From contig DASTGO010000152.1 in the NCBI GenBank assembly GCA_035719045.1, positions 1 to 13,262 on the forward strand: 13,262 nt of DNA. The letters run 5' to 3'. A program made the translations under genes and the position numbers. This DNA comes from DASTGO01 sp035719045 (GTDB lineage: Bacteria; Actinomycetota; Actinomycetes; Actinomycetales; Kineosporiaceae). Positions 1-5,651 of this stretch are shown here, piece after piece. The notes beneath the pieces are model-generated. The model was not told the DNA's origin and did no database searches. It was given only the letters and a program-made list of their open reading frames with translations. Numbering within the stretch: the first letter of the stretch is position 1; every line of letters begins with the position of its first letter.

Positions 1-1752
1 CGGCGGCAGGCTGAACGGCTGGCCGCCGCCTGGCCGCAGGCCCGGCTGGTCGGCGGTGACGGCGCGGCCGAGGCGCTGCGCGCGGCGTGGGCGGACTGCT
101 CGGCCGTGGTGGCCTTCCTGGCCACGGGGGCCGTGGTGCGCATCCTCGCGCCGCTGCTGCGCGGCAAGGACACCGATCCGGCCGTGGTGGTGGTGGACGA
201 GGCGGGCCGGCATGCGGTCGCCCTGCTCGGCGGCCATGCGGGCGGGGCCAATGAGCTCGCCGCGCAGGTGAGCGAGGTGCTCGGCAGCCGGCCGGTGATC
301 ACCACCGCCACCGACGCCGTCGGCGTGCCCGGGCTGGACACCCTCGGGCTGCCCGTCGAGGGTGCGGTGGCGGCGGTGTCCCGGGCGATCCTCGACGGCG
401 AACCCGTGACGCTGGAGGCGGATGCGACCTGGCCGCTGCCCGCCTTCCCGCCGAACGTGACCCCCGGGCCCGAACCGACCGGGGACCTGAGCGCCGGGGA
501 CGGGACCGTTCGGGAGGCGGAGGCCGCAGCGGCAGCGGCGGCGGCCGGAGGTGAGGGATACCGGCTGCTGGTGACCGACCGGGTGGTCCCGCTCGACGAC
601 CGGACCGCCGTGCTGCGCCCGCCCAGCCTGATCGTCGGGGTGGGGGCCAGCCGCGGGGTGAGCGGAGGCGAGGTGCTCGGCCTGATCCGGGAGGTGCTCG
701 ACCGGGCCGGGCTGAGCCCGTCGAGCGTGCACTGCCTGGCCACCGCCGACGTGAAGGCCGACGAGGCCGGGATCCTCGACGCCGCAAGGGTTCTCGGGGT
801 GCCGGTGGTGACCCGGACGGCGGCCGAGCTGGCCGCGGTGCCGGTGCCCAACCCCAGCGAGGTGGTCCGCGGCGCGGTCGGGACCCCGAGCGTGGCCGAG
901 GCGGCCGCGCTGCTGACCGCCGGGGACGGCGCGGCACCGCAGGGGGATGCCGGTCCGCAACTGCTGGCCGCCAAGACGGCCTCGGCGATGGCGACGGTGG
1001 CGGTGGCCCGACGGCGGCCGCGCGGACGGCTCGCCGTGGTCGGCCTCGGACCGGGTGCCCGGGATCTGCTCACCCCTCGTGCGGCGGCCGAGTTGCGTCA
1101 GGCGTCCGTGGTGGTCGGCCTGGACCAGTACGTCGACCAGGTCCGGGACCTGCTGCGCCCGGGCACCCGGATCCTGGCCAGCGGGCTCGGTGCGGAGGAG
1201 GAGCGGGCCCGGACCGCGGCGGAACTCGCGGCGTCCGGCCGGGCGGTGGCGCTGATCGGGTCCGGGGACGCCGGGGTGTACGCGATGGCCAGCCCGGCCC
1301 TGGAGTACGCCGATGCCGCCACCGACGTGGTCGGGGTGCCCGGGGTGACCGCGGGACTGGCCGCCTCGGCGCTGCTGGGTGCCCCGCTCGGCCACGACCA
1401 CGCCTACATCAGCCTGTCCGACCTGCACACGCCGCTGCCGGTGATCCTGCGCCGGGTCCGGGCCGCGGCCGAGGGCGACTTCGTCGTGCTGTTCTACAAC
1501 CCGCGCAGCCGGACCCGGGACTGGCAGCTGGGTGCCGCCCTGGCCCTGCTCGCCGAGCATCGGCCCCCGCAGACCCCGGTCGGGGTGGTGCGCAATGCCA
1601 GCCGGGAGGGCGAGCAGGTCCGGCTGTCCACGCTGGCCACGTTCGACCCGGCCACCGTCGACATGTACAGCCTGGTCGTGGTCGGCAACAGCCAGACCCG
1701 GATCGTCGCCGGCCGGATGGTCACCCCCCGGGGGTACCGATGGAGCAGTTGA
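1..1752 (+). CDS. cbiG-cobJ: CbiG-CobJ fusion: cobalt-precorrin-5A hydrolase / precorrin-3B C17-methyltransferase, 5' partial
   Basis: The frame is open from the first base, so the true start lies upstream; 583 residues are in the window (numbered here from base 1). Residues ~1-300 are CbiG, which opens the delta-lactone of cobalt-precorrin-5A and releases acetaldehyde. The N-domain has the family motif GHAGGAN (~78-84) and the C-domain begins near IVGVGASRG (~213). A low-complexity insert with eight consecutive alanines (~175-182) lies between them. Residues ~341-583 are CobJ/CbiH, the SAM-dependent C17 methyltransferase and ring contractase: VVGLGPGARDLL, GSGDAGVYAMA (~420), VPGVTAG, LSDLHTP and a terminal TPRGYR. 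The CobJ part has normal length and lacks the C-terminal Fe-S extension of CbiH60-type enzymes. Its last 13 bp overlap the ferredoxin gene. CbiG-CbiH fusions are known in propionibacteria (there also with CbiE); whether CbiE precedes it here cannot be seen. Confidence 0.93.
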   Translation, partial: RRQAERLAAAWPQARLVGGDGAAEALRAAWADCSAVVAFLATGAVVRILAPLLRGKDTDPAVVVVDEAGRHAVALLGGHAGGANELAAQVSEVLGSRPVITTATDAVGVPGLDTLGLPVEGAVAAVSRAILDGEPVTLEADATWPLPAFPPNVTPGPEPTGDLSAGDGTVREAEAAAAAAAAGGEGYRLLVTDRVVPLDDRTAVLRPPSLIVGVGASRGVSGGEVLGLIREVLDRAGLSPSSVHCLATADVKADEAGILDAARVLGVPVVTRTAAELAAVPVPNPSEVVRGAVGTPSVAEAAALLTAGDGAAPQGDAGPQLLAAKTASAMATVAVARRRPRGRLAVVGLGPGARDLLTPRAAAELRQASVVVGLDQYVDQVRDLLRPGTRILASGLGAEEERARTAAELAASGRAVALIGSGDAGVYAMASPALEYADAATDVVGVPGVTAGLAASALLGAPLGHDHAYISLSDLHTPLPVILRRVRAAAEGDFVVLFYNPRSRTRDWQLGAALALLAEHRPPQTPVGVVRNASREGEQVRLSTLATFDPATVDMYSLVVVGNSQTRIVAGRMVTPRGYRWSS

Positions 1753-1997
1753 CCCTGGCCCGGCCGCCCGCCCGGCCGATGCCGTCGATGCCGATCAGGA
1801 TCGACGGCTGCCAGGGCTGCGGCGCCTGCCTGCTCAGCTGCCCCGAGCACGCCCTGCGCCCGGTGCCCGGCGGGATCGCGGCCGGCGGCGGGATCGAGGT
1901 CCGGGCCGACCGGTGCACCGGCTGCCTGGAATGCCTGGAGATCTGCCCGGTGGCGGCGATCTCCGGCCCGCCCACCGACCGCGGAGGAGTCTCGTGA
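1740..1997 (+). CDS. Small 2[4Fe-4S] ferredoxin in the B12 operon
   Basis: An 85-residue protein with two bacterial-type [4Fe-4S] motifs: CQGCGACLLSCP and CTGCLECLEICP. All eight cysteines and both trailing prolines are present, so it should carry two low-potential clusters and act as a cytosolic one-electron carrier. The ATG at 1740 is preferred because a GGGGG stretch (1730-1734) sits five bases upstream. The in-frame ATGs at 1779 and 1788, nearer the first motif, have no obvious ribosome-binding site. The gene starts inside the end of cbiG-cobJ and its TGA overlaps the GTG of the cobalt transporter gene, so it is coupled on both sides. Its partner is not visible. Candidates by inference are CobJ (whose CbiH60-type relatives carry their own Fe-S domain), a flavin reductase feeding BluB, or reduction of cobalt before adenosylation. 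Confidence 0.9.
   Translation: MEQLTLARPPARPMPSMPIRIDGCQGCGACLLSCPEHALRPVPGGIAAGGGIEVRADRCTGCLECLEICPVAAISGPPTDRGGVS
1983..1988 (+). promoter_or_regulatory. Ribosome-binding site fixing the GTG start of the cobalt transporter
   Basis: GGAGGA lies five bases before the GTG at 1994. It is the only strong Shine-Dalgarno near the start of this frame and sits inside the last codons of the ferredoxin gene, supporting a coupled start rather than the longer upstream open frame. Confidence 0.75.
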
Positions 1998-3133
1998 CGT
2001 CGTCGTCGTTCACCGCCGGGTTGACCGCCGACGCGCCGGTCGGCCGCTGGACCCGGGCCGAACGCGCCCGGCTGGGCGGGATCGTGTTCGCGGTCGCCGT
2101 GCTGCACGTGCTGGGCTGGAGCCTCTACCTCTACGTCAGCGACCAGCCGGTCGCCGCGGGCGGGTTCGCCGGGGCCGGCACCCTCGCCTACGTCCTGGGC
2201 GTCCGGCACGCCTTCGACGCCGACCACATCGCGGCGATCGACGACACCACCCGGCTGATGCTGCTGCGCGGACGGCGCCCGGTCGGGGTCGGGTTCTTCT
2301 TCGCGCTCGGTCACTCCACGGTCGTGCTGATGCTGGCCCTGCTGGTCGGGCTGGCCTCGGCGACCGTGACGGAGCAGCGGCTGGCCGGGGCCAGGCAGGT
2401 GGGTGCCACCGTCGCCGTGCTCACCGCGACGGTGTTCCTGCTGCTGGTGGCCTCGCTGAACGCCGCGGTGCTGCGCGGGCTGACCCGGCTGTGGCGGCAG
2501 GTCCGCGGGGGGACGCTGGACTCCGGTGAGCTGGACCTGTTGCTGCTCAACCGCGGGCTGGTGTTCCGGATCCTCGGGTCCCGGGCCCGCGGGCTGATCC
2601 GGTCCTCCTGGCACATGGCCCCGGTCGGGTTCCTGTTCGGGCTCGGGCTGGAGACGGCCAGCGAGGTCACCCTGCTCACCCTGTCGGCGAGCACGGCCTC
2701 GGCCGGGCAGTTGCCGGTGGTGGCCCTGCTCACCCTGCCGCTGCTGTTCGCCGCCGGGATGTCGGCGATGGACACGGCGGACAGCCTGCTGATGGCCCGG
2801 GCGTACTCCTGGGCGCACAGCAGCCCGGCCCGGCGGCTGTACTACAACCTGGCGACCACGGCGATGACCGTCCTGGTCGGCGGGTTCGTCGCCAGCGTCT
2901 ACCTGGCCGGGCTGGCCGCCGACCACCTCGGCGCGGGCTGGCTGGCGGGGTACGCGTCGATCGCCGGCCACTTCGAGGAGCTGGGCTTCGTGATCGTCGT
3001 GATGTTCGCCCTGTCCTGGACGGCGGCGGTCCTGCTGTGGAAGGTCCGTGGCTACGAGCACCGCTTCGGCACGCCGGAGCCCGGAACATCGGGGCCCGGA
3101 ACATCGGAGCCCGGAACGGAGGGGGAGGCGTGA
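1994..3133 (+). CDS. NiCoT-family (HoxN/NixA) cobalt/nickel permease
   Basis: A 379-residue polytopic inner-membrane protein. NiCoT permeases import Ni2+ and/or Co2+ driven by the membrane potential; the B12 context argues for Co2+. The family signature H-x4-DH is present as HAFDADH (H72, D77, H78). The other family blocks are also there: FFALGHSTVV (H107), LGLETASEV (E220) and GMSAMDTADSLLM (D260). About eight hydrophobic segments fit the family topology, and the length is close to the usual 330-380. Translation starts at GTG 1994, overlapping the ferredoxin stop by 4 bp (GTGA). The C-terminus ends in a hydrophilic tail of pentapeptide repeats (PGTSG/PGTSE/PGTEG) encoded by a 15-bp DNA repeat; this tail is not part of the family fold. 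Metal preference cannot be read from sequence. Confidence 0.93.
   Translation: MTSSSFTAGLTADAPVGRWTRAERARLGGIVFAVAVLHVLGWSLYLYVSDQPVAAGGFAGAGTLAYVLGVRHAFDADHIAAIDDTTRLMLLRGRRPVGVGFFFALGHSTVVLMLALLVGLASATVTEQRLAGARQVGATVAVLTATVFLLLVASLNAAVLRGLTRLWRQVRGGTLDSGELDLLLLNRGLVFRILGSRARGLIRSSWHMAPVGFLFGLGLETASEVTLLTLSASTASAGQLPVVALLTLPLLFAAGMSAMDTADSLLMARAYSWAHSSPARRLYYNLATTAMTVLVGGFVASVYLAGLAADHLGAGWLAGYASIAGHFEELGFVIVVMFALSWTAAVLLWKVRGYEHRFGTPEPGTSGPGTSEPGTEGEA
3077..3121 (+). repeat. Three tandem 15-bp units at the end of the cobalt transporter gene
   Basis: Units at 3077-3091 (GAGCCCGGAACATCG), 3092-3106 (one change) and 3107-3121 (diverged 3' end) encode E/G-P-G-T-S/E pentapeptides at the extreme C-terminus of the permease, just before the stop. 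The period is a multiple of three, so copy number can change without breaking the frame. Confidence 0.85.
3118..3128 (+). promoter_or_regulatory. Purine-rich ribosome-binding site for cobH
   Basis: GGAGGGGGAGG precedes the GTG at 3130; GGAGG at 3118-3122 is seven bases from it. This decides for GTG 3130 over the in-frame upstream GTG at 3037, which would add 31 residues overlapping the transporter and unlike any CobH N-terminus. Confidence 0.7.
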
Positions 3134-3732
3134 TCCGCACCGTCCACCCGATCGAGCAGCGGTCCTACCAGATCCTGCGGGAGCGGGCCGACACCTCCGG
3201 GCTGCCCCCGCTGACCAGGGCGGTGGCCGAGCGGGTCGTGCACGCCAGCGCCGATCTGGCCTACCTGGAGGACCTGGTCTGCGACGAGGCCGCCCTGGCC
3301 GCCGCCTGGGAGGCCCTGCGCGCGGGCGCCCCTGTGGTCACCGACGTCGAGATGGTCGCCGCGGGGATCACCCGGCGGGACCTGCTCGGCGAGCTGGCCT
3401 GCGCGCTGCGTGAGCCGGGGGCCGCCGAACTGGCCGCCGAGGCCGGGATCACCCGCTCCGCCGCCGCGATCCGCCTTGCCGCGCAACGGGTCGGGAGCGG
3501 CGCGGTCTGGGTGGTCGGTTGCGCCCCGACCGCGCTGGAGGAGGTGATCCGGCTGGATCCTGCACCGGTCCTGGTGATCGGGTTGCCGGTCGGCTTCGTC
3601 GGCGCCGCCGAGTCGAAGGAGGCGCTGCGGGCCAGCGGGCTGCCCGCGGTGTCCAACCGCAGCGAGAAGGGCGGATCCGCCGTCGCCGCCGCAGCGCTCA
3701 ATGCCCTGCTGTACCTGGAGAAGAGACCATGA
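3130..3732 (+). CDS. cobH: Precorrin-8X / cobalt-precorrin-8 methylmutase
   Basis: A 200-residue cytosolic enzyme, close to the usual ~210. CobH/CbiC moves the methyl group from C11 to C12 of (cobalt-)precorrin-8, giving (cobalt-)hydrogenobyrinate/cobyrinate. Family landmarks in order: HPIEQRSYQILRERAD at the N-terminus, ERVVHASADLAYLE with His38 aligned to the catalytic histidine of Pseudomonas denitrificans CobH (His43), GAPVVTDVEMVAAGI, ITRSAAAIRLA, GCAPTALEEV, and the conserved GLPVGFVGAAESKEAL followed by SNRSEKGGSAVAAAALNALL. No key residue appears missing. It starts at GTG 3130, overlapping the transporter stop (GTGA), and its TGA overlaps the ATG of the next gene (ATGA). In this cobalt-early context the name cbiC is equally valid. 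Confidence 0.95.
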   Translation: MIRTVHPIEQRSYQILRERADTSGLPPLTRAVAERVVHASADLAYLEDLVCDEAALAAAWEALRAGAPVVTDVEMVAAGITRRDLLGELACALREPGAAELAAEAGITRSAAAIRLAAQRVGSGAVWVVGCAPTALEEVIRLDPAPVLVIGLPVGFVGAAESKEALRASGLPAVSNRSEKGGSAVAAAALNALLYLEKRP

Positions 3733-5651
3733 CCGAGCACCAGCAGTCCCAGTCCGGGCAGTCGCAGTCCGGGCAGTCGCAGACCGGGCAGTCGTCCGGC
3801 AGTGCCCTGCCACCGGTGGCCCCGGCACCGTCCGGCCCCGCCCTGCTCGTGGTCGGGCACGGGACCCGCAGCGCCGAGGGCGTGGCCCAGTTCTGCGCTC
3901 TGGTGGCCAGGGTCGGCCGCCGGGCGGCAGGCCGGATCCCTTCCGCGGCAGGCGGTTTCATCGAGCTGTCCCCGCCGCCGCTGGCCGAGGCGGTGGCCGG
4001 GCTGGTCGGCGGCGGGCACCGGGACCTGGTCGCCGTCCCGCTGGTGCTCACCGCGGCAGGGCACGGCAAGGGGGACATCCCGGCGGCGATGGCCCGGGAG
4101 CGGGAACGGCACCCGGGGCTGACCTACCGGTACGGACGGCCCCTCGGCCCGCATCCGGTGCTGCAGGACCTGATGGCGCAGCGGATCGACGCCGCCCTCG
4201 CCGACCAGGACGGGCCGGGCGCCGTGGTGCGGGACGACGTCCACATCGCGCTGATCGGCCGGGGTTCCACCGACCCCGACGGCAACGCCGAGGTGGCCAA
4301 GGTGGCCCGGCTGCTGTGGGAGGGCCGTGGGTACGCCGGAGTCGAGCCCGGTTTCGTCTCCCTGGCCGAGCCGTCGGTGCCCGCCGTGCTGGACCGGCTG
4401 CGCCGGCTGGGTGCCCGGCGGATCGTCGTCGCGCCGTACTTCCTGTTCGCCGGGATCCTGCCCGACCGGATCACCGCCCAGGCGCAGGCCTTCGCCGCCG
4501 AGCACCCCGACCTGGACGTCCGGGTGGCCGAGGTGATCGGTGACTGCGACGAGCTGGCCGACCTGGTGCTGGAGCGCCACCACGAGGCCCTGCACGGCGA
4601 CATCCGGATGAACTGCGACACCTGCGCCTACCGGGTCGCCCTGCCCGGTTTCGCGGACAAGCTCGGGATGCCCCAGCGCCCGCACCACCACCCGGACGAC
4701 CCCGCCCACGAGCACCACGGTCACGAGCACCAGCCCCACGACCACCACCCCCACGACCACCCCGCCCATGAGCACGGCGGGCATCAGCATCACCATGCGC
4801 ATCTGGCCGGACCCGCCGACCACGCGCACGACCATCCCCACGACCAGCACCCGGACGGCCACCCGCATCCGGCGGCGTCGACCACCCGGCCCCACCAGGT
4901 CACCGCAGGCGTTCCGGGGCGCGGACATGTCGCGATCGTCGGCGGCGGCCCGGGCCCGGACGACCTGATCACCGTCCGCGGCCGGGCGTACCTGGAGCAG
5001 GCGGACGTCGTCGTGGTGGACCGGCTGGCGCCGCGTGGCCTGCTCGCCGGACTGCGCCCGGACGTCCTGGTGGTGGAGGCGGCGAAGAACCCGCGCGGAG
5101 CGCAGGTCAGCCAGGACACCATCAACGCCGCGCTGGTCGAGCATGCCCGGGCCGGCCGTCGGGTGGTGCGGCTGAAGGGCGGCGACCCGTACGTGTTCGG
5201 CCGCGGTCACGAGGAGGTCCAGGCCTGCGTCGCCGCCGGGGTGGACTGGACGGTGGTGCCCGGGGTGTCCAGCGCGGTGGCGGCCGCGGAACTGGCCGGG
5301 GTCCCGGTCACCCACCGCGGGGTCGCCCAGGACGTGACCGTGGTGTCCGGGCACCTGCCGCCCGGACATCCGCACAGCCTGGTGGAATGGTCGGCGCTCG
5401 CCCGGTCCCGGGGCACCCTCGTGCTGCTGATGGCCGTGGACACCATGCCGAAGATCGCCCCGGTGCTCATCGAGCACGGCCGCGACGCCGGCACGCCGGT
5501 GCTGATCGTCCAGGACGCCGGGCACGAGGGGCAGGTCGTGCTCCAGACCCGGCTCGACGAGGTCGGCGGCGAGCTGGTCGAGCGCGGGATCCGTCCGCCG
5601 GCCGTGGTCGTGGTCGGACCGGTGGTGGCGCTGCGCGAGGTCTCGCGGTGA
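3729..5651 (+). CDS. cbiX-cobA: CbiX-SUMT fusion: sirohydrochlorin cobaltochelatase / uroporphyrinogen-III C-methyltransferase
   Basis: A 640-residue fusion. Residues ~35-290 are a long, two-repeat CbiX that inserts Co2+ into sirohydrochlorin. The first half keeps both expected histidines (H44 in VVGHGT, H112 in AAGHGKGDIP). The second half (LIGRGSTDPDGN, PYFLFAGILPD) has lost them, as expected for the degenerate repeat. MNCDTC (M294, C296, C299) matches the M-x-C-x2-C Fe-S motif of long CbiX proteins. Residues ~319-381 are a His-rich linker with about 27 histidines. Residues ~399-640 are a complete SUMT (CobA-type): VGGGPGPDDLITVRG, VRLKGGDPYVFGRG, VPGVSSAVAAAELAGVP, VTVVSGH. SUMT makes precorrin-2 from uroporphyrinogen III using two SAM. 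ATG 3729 overlaps the cobH stop; GGAG lies 8 bp upstream. The N-terminus is a Gln/Ser/Gly repeat. No precorrin-2 dehydrogenase domain is present. Confidence 0.94.
   Translation: MTEHQQSQSGQSQSGQSQTGQSSGSALPPVAPAPSGPALLVVGHGTRSAEGVAQFCALVARVGRRAAGRIPSAAGGFIELSPPPLAEAVAGLVGGGHRDLVAVPLVLTAAGHGKGDIPAAMARERERHPGLTYRYGRPLGPHPVLQDLMAQRIDAALADQDGPGAVVRDDVHIALIGRGSTDPDGNAEVAKVARLLWEGRGYAGVEPGFVSLAEPSVPAVLDRLRRLGARRIVVAPYFLFAGILPDRITAQAQAFAAEHPDLDVRVAEVIGDCDELADLVLERHHEALHGDIRMNCDTCAYRVALPGFADKLGMPQRPHHHPDDPAHEHHGHEHQPHDHHPHDHPAHEHGGHQHHHAHLAGPADHAHDHPHDQHPDGHPHPAASTTRPHQVTAGVPGRGHVAIVGGGPGPDDLITVRGRAYLEQADVVVVDRLAPRGLLAGLRPDVLVVEAAKNPRGAQVSQDTINAALVEHARAGRRVVRLKGGDPYVFGRGHEEVQACVAAGVDWTVVPGVSSAVAAAELAGVPVTHRGVAQDVTVVSGHLPPGHPHSLVEWSALARSRGTLVLLMAVDTMPKIAPVLIEHGRDAGTPVLIVQDAGHEGQVVLQTRLDEVGGELVERGIRPPAVVVVGPVVALREVSR
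3744..3788 (+). repeat. Three tandem 15-bp units at the start of cbiX-cobA
   Basis: Units at 3744-3758, 3759-3773 and 3774-3788 follow CAGTCGCAGTCCGGG with one or two changes each, encoding Q-S-Q-S-G pentapeptides just after the start codon; a partial fourth unit follows. The segment precedes the chelatase fold and is probably disordered. Confidence 0.88.
4683..4871 (+). other. His-rich metal-binding linker between CbiX and SUMT
   Basis: Codons for residues ~319-381 of the fusion encode about 27 histidines mixed with Asp, Glu, Pro and Gly (HEHHGHEH, HDHHPHDHP, HQHHHAH). Long CbiX proteins are known to have a His-rich region near the C-terminus, but here it bridges two catalytic domains. A Co2+ buffering or delivery role is inferred. 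Confidence 0.85.

Noticed and set aside
3037..3129. Upstream GTG start for cobH
   Set aside because: It would add 31 residues overlapping the transporter gene, translating the 15-bp repeat as GARNI units; GTG 3130 has a strong ribosome-binding site and the family-typical start.
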